64,000 nt of DNA from Tetrastigma voinierianum. Its lineage: Eukaryota > Streptophyta > Magnoliopsida > Vitales > Vitaceae. The notes under the pieces were generated by a model that did not search any database, was not told the DNA's origin, and saw only the letters and a list, made by a program, of their open reading frames with translations. The position numbers and the translations under genes are program-made. This document shows positions 22,302 to 34,798 of this stretch, in pieces; position 1 is the first letter of the stretch; the number at the start of each line of letters is the position of its first letter. The stretch is taken from NCBI GenBank assembly GCA_016808115.1, contig JAEQBH010001508.1, forward strand, positions 62,001 to 126,000. Reading direction: 5' to 3'.

Positions 22302-23628
22302 TGTCAGAAGGTTCATAAGAAGAATTGTTTTGTCGCTGAACTCATTTAAAGATTGAAGGGTCTTAAATCAGCGCACAGGTCGCATAAGTAATAAAGTGGA
22401 TTTATAAGTCCCGGACATCATTCCACTGGGATGAAAGCGGATTAACTCAACCACCCACTGTTTTTGGCACATTTAATCACCAGCTAGAGAAAATTAGTAA
22501 CTAATAAGATTTAATAACTGAATCCACATTTAAAATAAAGGGAAAAATTAAACTTAACATAACTCAGACTGAACTAGATTAAGGCTCTAGTGAGACACTG
22601 GATTTCACTAAGCGTGAAATTATCAATTCCTATACTATAATCATTCATTTCCAGTCGAATCGAGTCATTAAGAGGCAAGGCAAGATATTTGGATTCCTCC
22701 TCTAACCATACTTTTCAATCGAGTGAGATTCATGCTCATTCCCAAACATGATTCTAAATCTAACATTTGTAATTAGAATTTCTCCAGAAGACTTATTTTT
22801 CTTTTCCAATACTTCATACCCATTTCTTATGACTCCGTAGATTTCGCTTTCCCAAGACAAAGTAATCGCAGTATTCCTACAAAATGAAAATTGATGTCTC
22901 ATCCTAAGATCTCGAAAGAGCTTTCTTTCCTGATTAGATCTCATGCTAACATGGGATCAAGATCGTTCACTGCTGAGAGATCTCTAATCGACAATTTTAT
23001 ATATCACCAACCATTCTAAACCACGAGGCAAATTTGAGGATTATCAAGTAATGACAGCTCATTAGTTCTTCAATAATAATAACATACCCCAAGTAACCGA
23101 TTCAGCTCAGAATTTCCATCTCGTGTCACTAGAGTACCTCCGAAATCGTGAATGCATAATAATCTTTCTACGGGTATAAATCATTAAAATCAAACACCTA
23201 CCGCGAACAACACCATTCAAATAAATTCAACATTCAACTCAGAAAATTTTCTTCTCATCATGCAGAAAAGACCATAACTAACATTAGATCTTTCCCATTT
23301 AAGTTATGTTTTAAAACTGGATTAGATAAATTAAAAATCATATGTAATGGTTTAATTTAATAACAGTAAGTGATTTTCAAGCATGTCTGAAGTTTAACAG
23401 AATGTAGAATTGAAGGAATTTTAGCATTTAATTTCAACTTCAAAACTTCTTAACAAATCAATGCTTAGATCCAAAGAAACTAATCAAAATCCTACTTAAC
23501 TCTAATCTACGAAAGAAAGAAAATAAAAATAAAAGAAAGAAAATAAAATATAATACAAAGAGTCCTCGTACTCCTAGTACTATGGCTGAGTTCAATGTCA
23601 ATCGACTACCTCGCTTCCGTAGTCGCTT

Positions 23629-23638
23629 CTATTTATAG
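23629..23638 (-). promoter_or_regulatory. TATA box of Athila-type LTR copy 1
   Basis: CTATAAATAG on the minus strand, at the downstream border of the palindrome-rich U3. The same position in copy 3 has CTATAAATAG (42013-42022); in copy 2 the word has decayed. Confidence 0.55.
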
Positions 23639-24736
23639 AGCCCTAAGTCAAAATTCCACCTCCACGCTTTTTATGAACCTTAAATTTAGCCCGTGATTGC
23701 TCTTAGTCGCGACCAAGGTTCTTCACAAAGTTTTTAATGTTTAGGTCGTTACGAAGTGTACTTCGCAGATATTAATCTGCTTCTCGTGTTTTTCCTTGGA
23801 TTTCGCTGACGTTGTTTTCTTTGGTCGCGATGTTGATGTCGAGTTGCTTCTTCAAATCGTGTCACGGTAATTCGCTTTTCTCGTCGCGGCCAACATTTCG
23901 CTACGGTTCTTATCGCAACACCGCCTCGTATTATTATCATCTGTCAGCGACGACAAAGTCCGCCGTGACACGAGTTCACCGCCACTTAGCTGTTTGAGCA
24001 GCTTCATTTTGGATGTTGCGACTGACTTTCAGCCGGGAATGTTTTGCATGTTAACGACCCTAATATGTTACGCCACGACGACACTTTTTCTCGCACGCAA
24101 AGATATTTTCCTATCGAGACCTGGGGCTTTTCAACGCGACATAACTTTTCGCTTCTTCAAACGCCCTCATGTCGCTAACCATATTTCGTCAGCGACAGAC
24201 TTTTCTTTGTTCGCTTGACTCAGGCCGTCACACCAGTTTGGCAGGTCGCGACATGACTTCTGCATTTGTGTCAAAACCCTCTGGCCGCTAATTTCGGGGT
24301 CAGGCAGCGACCTCGCTTTCTCTCTCGCTAGCTTATTCTGCAGTCGCCACCCCAAGACTTTACGCGACATCAAAAGACCTTTTCAGCTTCTTGTAATATG
24401 TCGCAACATTGACTCCTTGTTGCAAACCGTGTTAGTTCATCCATTAAGCACCCTTGCTGCGACTCGCTTGCCGCGCCCTAAACTTATTCTTCAACATCTT
24501 TCTCGCCTCAACAAACTTTTCCATGTCGCAGGTCAGTTTCGTGACGCATCGAGAGGGTCTCCGCTGCGACGCATATTCCCGCCTTTAAGGCTTAACATTA
24601 TGCCCAACACAAATCATCTTGTTCCCAAATTGACTTCTGCATATGTTTTTCCCATTCTCTCGTCAGACTCATCGCTCTTCTCGTCACGACTCTACCAATT
24701 GTCACCAATCGATATGGTGTTGTGACACAGAAATGT

Positions 24737-24746
24737 TGTCGCGACA
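24737..24746. promoter_or_regulatory. Exact TGTCGCGACA palindrome in U3 of LTR copy 1
   Basis: An undamaged decamer palindrome. Related or half-site forms (GGTCGCGACATG near 24245, TGTCGCAACA near 24400, CCGCGACAT near 24792) are spread over 23700-24800. A role as a protein-binding site is inferred only from repetition and position. Confidence 0.5.
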
Positions 24747-24968
24747 CTCCGCTTTTCGTAATTGAGGTTGGTCGGCACACGCAAAGTCTGGCCGCGACAT
24801 AGACCGCTACAACGCCTTTTCTCTTCTTCAATGAAACTCTATTTTTGAATTCACTTCGCAAACACTAAGTTTGTAATTATTCCATAATTTGGCATTGAAA
24901 ACAGCTCAAAATACTAAAAACAAGCCGTAAAAATGGATTAAAAATGGGATGAGCTTAAGACTCCATCA

Positions 24969-26023
24969 AATTCTCTCAACTTAAAGTTTTGTTTGTCCCC
25001 AAGCAAAGAAAAGAAGATTTGCTGGTCCTCAAATTTAGCTTTATTTTTAAGGACATTTTTTTCTGCCAGACCGGTAAATCGCAACTCGAATTGAAACTAG
25101 TCACTGGTGCTTAATTTCAAATTTAGTTTTTAGTTTAGACTTAAGAAAATTTTCAATAGGTGTCACAATCAAACTAAATTAATACTTAAGTGTTATCAAT
25201 TTAGCAATTAATCTGACCATGTGTGACGGTTTTCTTTCCTTCCTCTCGCGTGATTAGCTAATCTTCGGACCTCACACAGGATCAATTTTTTTTAGCCTCT
25301 TCAAGGGTCCATATGCTGTTTTTCATATTAGTCTTCACTAATCGTATACATACCACCTTCAAGATCAATAGTCCTAAGCTAGCTCATAGAAGCTCTTACT
25401 TTAATCAAGAGATAAACTTGAGGAATTAGTTAGAATTGACCAGATTCCACTCCTTCAAGTGTGTGATCTTTGCTCTTATCCTTCATCCTTTCTTTTCTAC
25501 TTCAATGTCCGAAAAAATATCCCCAAACTTGTCTTTGATGTATCATACATTTATTCTCAAATTTCACACTTTTAGTCCTACGCTTTTCTTTTCTTATCAA
25601 ATATTTTTAAGATAATGTAATGTCTTGTCTTCTTAGCTTTCTACCACTCTTGAGAACTGACATGCTCATTTACCATGATATGGTACTATGTGTCAAACAC
25701 CTTGCTGAATCAATTGTCAAGAGAGGAAATACAAGACAAACTAATCCATTTGACAATTTATAATTTTGACTTCTTCAAGATTCTTTTTCCATTTCTTCAT
25801 TTGTTCTTTTCTTTTTTTCCATCCTTCATTCTTGTTTCCTTTCAAATCAACATAACATTCCTCTAAACTTGTCATTTTCTGTATTTTGAAGTTCATGTCC
25901 TGAAACATGGGCAAATAAGGGTTCTTTACTGTAGGATTAGAATAAAGGAAGGGTTTTAGGCTTCTAATTACTATTTAAATGAAGAAATTAGACAATTTGG
26001 CTCAAATTTAGAACTAGAGTATA
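24969..26023 (-). mobile_element. 3' internal end of an Athila-type element with polypurine tract
   Basis: On the minus strand the bases just before the LTR read CTTTAAGTTGAGAGAATT (24969-24986), the place and style of an Athila polypurine tract, preceded by GCTTGGGGACAAAC. The rest is a non-coding 3' untranslated region of the sort Athila elements have. It is cut off by an LTR at 26024. No open frame in it is convincing. Confidence 0.57.
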
Positions 26024-28539
26024 TGTGAAACCTCCGAAAATCCGAATTTTTGAAAAAGGGTAAAATGGTAATTTAGAGCAAAATCCAATTTTTTATTTTT
26101 TTTTTTATGATCCTCGCACATTAGTCTGACCACCGTTTAATTTGTCGCAAAATTCTAATGACCACGTCACCCTCACGACCTCGAGACAGCTTGAATTTCA
26201 CCTTTCCAAGCAACGAGAGTAATACGGACACTCAAGGTAATCGAGCGGCTCAAGATGAAACACTTGTCAAGTGGAGCTAATGTGAACAAACTACTTCAAG
26301 TGGGACCCAAAAAGAGATGTGGCAACACATGATCGATGAATCCGGCAAGATGGATACACATGAATCCAAGGACACTTGGGGACTGACAAGTGGCAAGTAA
26401 GAGAATATCCAGCCCATTTGAATTTCCTCTCCCAACCGTCGGATAGAGGAAAAGAGGAGAGAAAACCAAACCCTAGAGGAAGATAGAGAGAGAGAGGCTC
26501 TACCTTCTCTCTAGATTTTTCTCCGACGACTGACCATCAATTTCCACGGCAAGTGGGGAAGAGTTCATCCTCACGATGTGCGGTTTCGCATGGAGACCGT
26601 AGTCGGGAGTTTTGGCCAAACTCCAAGAGGTGCGGTTTTCTTCGCTTTGGTTTATTCGCTTCCAAGGGGCCATTCAAACAAAGGGGTTGCGGAGGCCATG
26701 GAGCGGTCGTGGTGAACCCCAAGACCTGGATAGTGCATTTGAGATTCTAGACTGTTTTACGCCCTGGACTGACTTTTCGATTAATTAATGTCCCGCGTGC
26801 CATTTTTATGTGTTATTAAAATAATGGTGTCAAGGTCTTTCCCTAAGGGGAATGTTTCGTCAGAGCTAACCACGGAAGTCATGCATATCAGGGTAGTACA
26901 CATTAATTGGACTTTGGAACTAGTTTTTGGGTAGTAAATAAAGAATTTGGTAGTGAGTCCTTCATAAATTAAATCACACTGCTGAACTTGATGTTGCCAC
27001 TTCAAACGACCTCAGAGTCCAGTTATGGCCCATTTACCCCGAATGGGTCATAGTGGAAGGGCTGCCCTGATGGTCCCATTCTGATGGCTCGCCGGGATGG
27101 TTATGCCCTGATGGTTCATTGATGGTCCTACCGATGGTCAGACCCAGATGGTCCACTGGATGGTTCAAATTTCAATAATACCTGGATGTTCCGTCTCATT
27201 GTATCATACATGACCTCCAACTTTGAAGGTCATAACTTTCTGTCGAACTCAACATTCGATGTTCGATTTCCTCCCAGAAATCCATTGAGTCAAGATTCCA
27301 TCCATATGCCTATAAAGGGCATTGGGTATTGGAGCTGGCCAAAAAGGGGCTATCGAGCAGGTCGGGTAGGCTGGCCGGGTAGGGCTGCCTATTCATGTGT
27401 GACCTCCAACTTTGGAAGGTCATAACTTCTTCGTCTGAACTCGATTTTGGTGTTTCGAACCCAAGTAAAGCCCATCGAGTCACGATTCCATCCATATTCC
27501 TATGGAGGTGAATAGAGGTCAGAGCTGTACGAAAAGCTGGGCTATCGAAGGCCTGGGTAGCTTCACGGTAGTGCTACCTATTCAAGGCATGACCTCTAAC
27601 TCTCGAAGGTCATAACTTCTTCCGTCCTAACTCCGCTTCTGTGTTCTCGACCTACGGAAATCCCATCGAGTCAAGATCAGATCCATGTTCCTGTGGAGGA
27701 TATCGCAAGCGTGTTATGGCTTGTGTGAATAATATATGTGAATTTCAATATATATGGCATGCTTGATATATTAACATGAATTATTTTGAAATGATGATAT
27801 TGCATTTCATACGTGAACGCAGCAACTTGGGAATGCAGATGAGCGCATTTACATGAAAAACATGGTTATCAAATGAATTTCATGAATATTCGAATAATTA
27901 CTTTGGAGAGTTTGGTCTACCAACATCTTATGATGACCCACATCTGCGGAGTTATCCAAAGAATTCGCTTCTGAGAATGGGTCTGTCAGAATTTATTAGA
28001 AAGTTGGTATTATGTTTTCAAGAACAAAAAAAAAAAAACCCTTTGTTTTGAAAACTCGCTTTCACACTTGAAGATAAGTGACGCAGGAGTGGTAGTCATG
28101 AGGGCTGAGAAGTGGGGATGTATCACACTTCATCCATAACACGTAGGACTTCAGTAGGGACCGTATGTTTTACTTGAATGTTTGGTGCCATTGCATGAGC
28201 ACTTAGTGGAGCAACCTCAGAGCATCACCACGCTGCCACCTCGCTGCTGGGATCCTCTTCTGTGGCCAGCAGATGGCCTAGAGGTCGACTATAGCTGGCC
28301 GGATCAGGCCTTGATTCATGTTTTGTATATATTAGAATGAACTAGTTTTAATATATGTGCCATAAGAGTGATGTAATAACTCTCGAATCTATGTAAACGT
28401 ATGGTTTTGTAACCACGTGAATGAGTATGGATGATGGGCCCTATCGGGGTCATCTTAATATGTATGGGTTCCCATGAAATGAGACGCACTGTGTTTTCCG
28501 TAGTTACAGGGTCAATGAGACCCTTGACGAGGCGTCATA
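26024..28539 (+). mobile_element. Ty3/gypsy-type LTR, probably solo
   Basis: Starts TGTGAAACCTCCGAAAATCC, like other gypsy LTRs here. The proposed end GAGGCGTCATA resembles the usual GGGCGTGACA. GTATA flanks both sides (26019-26023 and 28540-28544). The left edge is good. The right edge rests on a five-base match and a degraded terminus. Contains 189-bp tandem repeats at 27211-27720 and no coding sequence. An adenine-rich run lies near 28026-28038. Confidence 0.55.
27211..27720 (+). repeat. About 189-bp tandem repeats (3 units) inside the LTR
   Basis: Units start at 27211, 27400 and 27590 with TGACCTCCAACTTTG..GGTCATAACTT; each runs through CATCGAGTCA-like and ATTCCATCCAT-like words. The units have diverged noticeably, so the array is older than the one at 9517. 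Confidence 0.82.
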
Positions 28540-30832
28540 GTATATGCTTAGCGATACATGAGGTGGTAGGTTTGATGGTCAACCTCAAGGACAACAGGAG
28601 AATTCTCTCATATATCACGGTGATTTTACTTCTACTAATAACTAAATGTTTCTATGACCTTGGACTATTTGATTGTGATCGGAACTTAAGATGTCCCTAA
28701 TCCTTCATAATTGTTATTAACATTTTTGAACATGCATGTTTTCATGACTTCAACCCAATCTTTAACATGATATTAATAAATGCACCACTAAGGTCTTTAT
28801 TTAATACATTTTTTCTTAAATCTGTCCAAACTTATTCTTAACCCTACATGTAATTTCTGCCTAATTCATTGAGTCAACAATTAATATAATTTTATTGTTT
28901 ATTTTATGTCATATTGTGTTGGTTCTAATCATAAAGAGTTAATTTGACGGCACTAATCAAAATACACATCATAACCACAATCGTTTCTGTTATTTCTAAT
29001 TCCAACATGTCAGAATAAATAGATAATATTAATTTGGTAATGATTTCTTCTTATTCAGTCGGGCATATGATAATACAGCAAAGAAACTGATCAAAATAAA
29101 CAATCAAACAATAAACAAGATTAACACAATATTTTTGCTAAATTTTTTTATTTTTATCTCAGAGGAAATTGGCCTCAACAGCTATTGAGAGGTGGTATAA
29201 AGATTGTTCTATTTTAATTTCAGCCTTTCCCCGTTGCTCGATCCCGCGCATTCTTCCACTGGTGAGCCCTTTTATCTCCAGCAAACGCTGGTTTATCTTT
29301 TCTGCTTTCTTTATAGGCAAAGCAAGATCTAATAATCTAGTTATGATAGGTAAGAGATTGGCTCATTACACCTATAGGTTCACAAACATCCAGATTTTGT
29401 AGCACTTTTTATTAAACCGTCTTGAGTTATTTTGTAGTCTAGATCTAGCTATTGTTTCCTGTGCTCTGCCACTAATAGCTAGAGATTCCAGGAATGTCCT
29501 GTTATTTTTAACATCATATGGTCAACAAGGAAACTAATGTAAAACAATTGCCTTGTAGTTGTTATTCTAATCATGCTTTGCCTCAATGCATATCCCTGGC
29601 AAGATTGCCTTCCACTCTTGGTCCTTTTTTTTCTATTTTTTGACTCACTTCAATCCATTTTTCTTAATGCACTCTAAATTTTCGGGTTCTCTTCTTTAAG
29701 TGCTCCGATAAAAATACCTCCCAGATGAAGTCAGGCTCCTAATTGATCATCTTCGCGCATGAACATTAGCATTCCACTACCTCCCACACTGAACTTCGCC
29801 TTAACATTTAGCTTGTTCATTATGGTTTTGTCTCTGCTCTAGGAGTGTATTCCTGATTTGATCTTGATTTCTAAACTTCTAGTTGTAATTGAGTTTTAGC
29901 CTTCCATTGTTCTATCCTCATGTACACCCTTCTATTCGCTATGTTTTTCTTACTCCTTCCCTCTATTCTTTGGCCCTAGACACTGTACAAATGATGAGGC
30001 TTGTGATAAGTTTCCCTCAATTCCCCATTCTTTTCTTAACTCCACTTGATGAGCTGTTATTGTTGTGGTGGTGTGGAATCATCTCTGCATTGCCTCAGTC
30101 AGATGAATTTTCAATCAGTTTTTCCCATCTATTTTTTAAACCTTTTAGCAATGTACATGAGAATGGCTTTCATCCCACTGCGGCTTAGATGCTTCCTCAA
30201 GACAGAACCAAGAAGTAAACCACACCTTAGCTTCCCATAGTCCTCCAATGGATCAAAAGGATTTAATTTTCGCCTTCTGTTCACTTTTCCAAACCAGACA
30301 TATGAACTATATTCTGTGTGCTGCTTCCCTTAGTTGCCTCGAATCCTTGATCCACTTTTCGCACACCTGCATTGAACAATTTGTCGATTCTCTCTCTGTT
30401 CAAATCATCCACCACCTTCCTGAATTTGATAACTACTTTTTCCTTCTCTTTCACTCATATCAGAAAGAATTTCACAAAGAGGCACTGATCTGGTGCCTGT
30501 GTCTCTCCGCCGTAGACGCTATCTCTCCCTTCTCCACAATTTCAAAGAAATGGGAGGATAAATATTCTCGAACTTCTTCCACCATGAAGCCCCTATTTTT
30601 CAAACTTCCTTCCACAGAGCCACGCACTCCTCCCAAACAAAAGTTCTCTACTATGCTTCCGTTCTTCGCCGCCTTCATCAACTCCTTTTCTCTTTTCTCG
30701 TTCATTCATCATCTCATGACTTTCTAGTTGGTTTCACCCTTCCAACTCGGCCAGCCGCCGCTAAACCTGTCTGTTGACTTTTCAGCGGTTGTACTCTTCC
30801 ATACTTCGAGGCTCGAACTTGTTCTAGAATCA
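28540..30832. other. Unrecognised block, possibly old coding sequence
   Basis: About 2.3 kb not explained by any LTR here. The part at about 29900-30730 is less AT-rich and keeps two overlapping open frames. One is plus strand, 30248-30727, 159 codons, Phe/Ser/His-rich. The other is minus strand, 30472-30705, 77 codons, starting MNEKREKELMKAAKNGSIVE and charged like a real soluble protein. Minus-strand sense seems to continue past 30472 in another frame with a segment containing GKLRCGLLLGSVLRKHL. I recognise no family. A decayed transposon gene on the minus strand is my best guess. Confidence 0.3.
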
Positions 30833-32130
30833 TGTTGAAAGACATGTCTGTTTCTGCATATACATTATTGTTATATGCTATATACATGGCGCATTTGAAT
30901 GTTTTATCTTGTTATTTAAATGGTAATAACTGATAAAACCAAACTTTGAATAGTTGGTTCGCTTTATGTCACCAGCATGGATCATATAAAACCTATGTAA
31001 GAGAACACTGATCTAAATGAATGAGAACATCATTATTACGGGAATAATAATGAAGCAAGACTATTATGTTTTAAAAGACTACGCCATTACCATGAACATG
31101 ATGTTACCTTCGTAAATATAACATACGTTAAGTCAGTTATCGGATCGACCCACTATGGCAGAAATAATTACGCGATTATGTCATCGTGAATTTCATTGGC
31201 AGATAGCATTTGAGTCCCCACCCGACCACCATGGATTCCATATAACTGTTCACAGTCAATAGACGCTAACAGATATGGTACGTTAAGGTTGGTAATACAG
31301 CATGCCGCGTTTCTCAACAGATTGATAGGAGTTATCAATACACGGTTTAGCTACCACTTATAAATCAAGAACTCACGTTGCAGAAAGATGACTTCAACTG
31401 TATGTTTGCGCTTAATCGAGACATCGTGGTGACAAAGGACTTTACATCACTGCAAAGGTTTTTTAAACAACAATTACTTTTTATTTGGCAAGGAAGGTCT
31501 TTCTAGAGACCAATTATAACTTGTGTGCTTAAAATATCAGCCTCATCGCCAAACATCGGGAGTGAACCATAGGGGTCGCAGCCATGTAACTATTATAAAT
31601 TCGATGTTGTAAAGGCTCTCTTTATCTATGATTAAGCCAAAGCCTGGTCATGACAAAGGAATAACTTGGTCAATCAAAGTGAATAAAAGGCCTTCTGGAG
31701 GTTTGATAGTAAATATGAGGCTTACTGTTCAAAGATGGTTTTCTTTTGAAGCAAGGCGAGAAAATTTTTTGTAGTTTTGAAGATACTGAAAAAGCTCAGC
31801 TCTTGTGGAAGACTTACTGCAGCGCTAGCAACATCCATCTCATCCACAACGCCAGTGGGATACCTCAGGTGCACACACAAACTGACCGCCTCGGCTCGCC
31901 GCTACTAGATCGCTTCCGTGGCTGAGTTCTCACAGTTTCGCCGCACGTGATCAAAGCAACCCGCACCAGTTTGGCAAGGATTCAAGCCTCACAAGAGGCA
32001 AGATCTTAATTTCTTTAACTAAGAGTTTGGTTTCACCTTATTTTTGATCACTGGTTTAGTTTCATCAAACCGATTGATCCTGGCGTAAACAAACGCTAAT
32101 TTTTTTTTTCACGCTTTATCTGATTCAACA
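30833..32130 (+). mobile_element. Diverged copy of the 20370-21794 LTR
   Basis: Collinear with the solo LTR at 20370: shared words include TTTTATCTTGTTATTTAAAT, GGGAATAATAATGAAG, TTGATAGGAGTTATCAATA and GCTTAATCGAGACATCGT. Ends GATTCAACA like the relative. About 1.3 kb. No target duplicate was found, so the edges are approximate. It is more eroded than the relative and carries many indels. Confidence 0.68.
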
Positions 32131-33699
32131 TACTCACACATAACAAGAGTTTCAAACTTTAGGCTTTAGGGAGTGAGATGAGAGAGACTTAAGTAGAGAA
32201 GTCAGACTTTGGTGGATTTACAGAGTACTGGTCTAATGAAAATTTCTCAATATGTTAATTACCATTATGTTACATTAAATGCCTTTATTACCTGACAATT
32301 TCTGGTTCCTCAGAGACGCTTTAATTTATCACAGCAAAGAAAGTCTGTCACATGATCACACTTTATAGATAGAGTTCATCAAATACGCCATTACAAAGAA
32401 AGTATGTTGCAACATTTCTTTCGTAAGTAATTTAATTGAGGCTTTATTGCATATTTGTGTTTGTAAATATAAGTTTTTTTAAATTCTTCCTGACCAACCT
32501 GTCGCTTATTATTGTGTTGCATGTTATGATAACTTGTTCAGTTTTCTGAAATTACATCTTCTGCTTTCTCATGAATACACTTTGTCAAACCTATGTCACA
32601 TCATTCAGCTTTTAATTAATCTCATACGCCCAGAATTCAATATGTTTTGGTCTCAGCAACATTATATCCCTTAAAACATTCGGGATAAGCGCATTATCCT
32701 TTAAAGACAGGTGGTGGGAATTGAATCATCTACATGTATTATTTTTTATATTTTTTGAAACTATTTGCTTCTTGGAATGGTTCTTCTTTGAATTTTTTCT
32801 TCATTTTCCTGAAAATCAACAAACAAATTAAAATAACTACTAACAGATTAAATTGAAACATCAAATACTAAAATTTACTAATAAGTCAAACAAACAAAAC
32901 AAACAAATGAAAATTCTCGCTTGGGTTACTCCTGGCAGTTTCATTTAATGTCCCAAACAGTTACTTCGTAATTCTGTCTTCTGATCCTCGCTTCTCCTGC
33001 TTGAGCTTTTCATCAGTTTAGTCTCTGCGGCTGCTTTGTCCACATTTTCGCTTCCTGCACCACCACGCCTCATTGTAGCTGGTGTGAGATCTTAGGATTG
33101 ACCTCTATTGCTGGGAAGGTGGTTTTTCAGACTGGCTTGGCAAGAGCACCACTGGCTGAGTCCCAAGTTTCAACGGTACGATATTGGTCGGAAACAACGT
33201 GCGTTAGCTTGAAATTCTCAAGTTCAGACGCTCAGCGCCACCGTGATCCTTTGTTTTCGTCATGAATCGCAACACCGATCTTCAAAGGTTGGTTATTTGC
33301 CTTGATACTGCTATCCCTATGTTGCTACCGCCGCTATCACGCCAGAACCAGCCAGGACAAACACGTAGCTTTGTCCGCGCTGAAATTCGTTGTGCTCCCA
33401 CCATACGAAAGCTCTCAGGTAGTCTTTCATGAAGGTAGCGCAGTGTTAGCAAGTCAGTTAGGGCCAGCTGGTAACTCTCTACTCATCTGTATAATTGTTT
33501 CACTAGCGCCTTCCTACACCTCAAGAACATTTTCTTCTCTCACCGCCCAACTTCATGTAGCAAAAATCCTTTCATTACATTTAGTTTTATCACACACTGC
33601 TTTCAGCTATAAGAGTAGAATCTTATCCAATCCAATCGCATTCATTTCCTTCATCTGCCAAGGTTCCCCCAAGATCTCCAGATGAGCTTGAGATACATT
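32131..33699. other. Decayed internal retroelement sequence, no gene recognised
   Basis: Between the LTR end and gag-like traces. An open frame at 33302-33685 (plus, 127 codons) has no recognisable domain. Given the minus-strand Athila-type LTR, leader and gag traces to the right, this is most likely worn internal sequence of that element. Confidence 0.35.
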
Positions 33700-34330
33700 C
33701 GCAAGGTCTTCAATAACTTACCTCGCTTACTCGCACTTCTTCTTTAAAACCTCTATAAATAGGATGCAACAACACACTTTTTGAGTAGAATCAGCAAATG
33801 GAAAATGTCCAACTGAAGGCCGTGACGATACCATGGCAAATTCCTTCAAGAATTTCAACCTCTCCCATGCAGCAGAATTTTTACCTTCCTCTGCTGAACA
33901 GACAATGATTCTCCTTCTCTCGTTTGGGTGAGAGTTCGAGGGAAAAACTGGCCATAAACGCCCCACCGCTTCTTCCTAAGTATTCACGATCCAACTGGTA
34001 ACGGAGCCAAACATAATGCCACGCCTTCTTACGAGATGGTTGTTGACGCGACAACTCAGTCCACCATTCCGCTTTCATGTTACGCATCCCCGCAACTTCC
34101 AGGTGCTTATTTAGATCTTCGGGAGCGCGCAATGGTCCGTGCTGGCAACCATTGTAATCAAAGCCGGCTTAGCCTGTAAAATTGTTTGCTTCAATAGTGC
34201 TGTCTCCACAGCGTAGTATTTTTCGATGATGGGTCAAATCTCCATCAGGTTAGCTCCACCCTCCGCTTCTTCTTATCTCTGTATTAGTTTGCAATCTTTC
34301 TATTTGATTAGCCATATTTCATTCTTTAGC
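33700..34330 (-). pseudogene. Gypsy gag-like remnant of Athila-type element 2
   Basis: Minus-strand frames (33881-34132 and 33727-33966) overlap and, read together, give the order of a gypsy capsid domain: a W..L..L stretch, then GAFMASF, then SAAWERLKFLKEF, which resembles the usual AWERFK..L motif. A candidate start (MANQIERLQTNTE) lies near 34318, about 440 bp past the primer-binding site, the correct spacing for this orientation. Weak; based on a few motifs. Confidence 0.38.
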
Positions 34331-34619
34331 AATCGGTAAGCTTTTCAAGATTTTCGTGGTTCTCACTTCGTATCTAGAGGCAGCACTGGCTTCTGAATTT
34401 TTGTGATTAATATTTTCCTGAAAGTGGAAACATTGAGATCAAATAACTGGTAACAAAATTATATATCTATTAAGCTGCCAAAAGATCGTAGTTTATTTAG
34501 CACTACCGTTAAAATCAAGTTTTGTGTAGATTTTTTCAAATCTTTGTAAAATGTAAGAAAAAATGTCTAAATTAACATTTCTCTCTGGTTTAATATTGAT
34601 TTTTAAATTCTTTCATTCG

Positions 34620-34798
34620 CAACGACGCTCAAAACTCATAAGACTCTAATTGATATATACAAATTTTAAAACACCATCATCAAAGGATTATCTATCCCCA
34701 AAGAACGCCAAAAAACTTGTTATCAAACTTTCGCATAATCGCTACCAAGGACTAAGTAAAGTCCCCGGCAACGACGCTAAAAACTTGTTAAGACCATA
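34620..34798 (-). repeat. Leader with three primer-binding-site-like copies
   Basis: On the minus strand three words of the type TTTTTGGCGTCGTTGCCGGGG occur at about 34629-34650 (GCAACGACGCTCAAAACT on plus), 34695-34715 (CCCCAAAGAACGCCAAAAAAC) and 34760-34785. Each is followed by a CTTGTTA-like or CATAAGA-like word. Matches the triple layout at 43441-43640. Confidence 0.6.
34762..34779 (-). other. Primer-binding site (tRNA-Asp type)
   Basis: Reverse complement TAGCGTCGTTGCCGGGGA matches the Athila-type site TGGCGCCGTTGCCGGGGA at 16 of 18 bases. That site pairs with the 3' end of plant tRNA-Asp to prime minus-strand DNA synthesis. Both mismatches are transitions. Confidence 0.78.

Larger units (their letters stand above)
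22302..24968 (-). mobile_element. Athila-type LTR copy 1 (minus strand)
   Basis: Read on the minus strand it starts TGATGGAGTCTTAAGCTC at 24968. Its U3 (about 24900-23640) is studded with TGTCGCGACA-type palindromes, followed by a TATA box (23629-23638) and a long transcribed part ending near 22302. It is about 2.67 kb, matching copy 3 (2,656 bp), and aligns with copy 2, which lacks about 0.8 kb of it (roughly 22755-23558). Unusually, it is flanked by a polypurine-tract side (right) and a leader side (left). Confidence 0.77.

Noticed and set aside
30248..30727. 159-codon plus-strand open frame.
   Set aside because: Composition (Phe, Ser, His, Leu) is what the antisense of coding sequence gives, and the opposite strand reads more like a protein.
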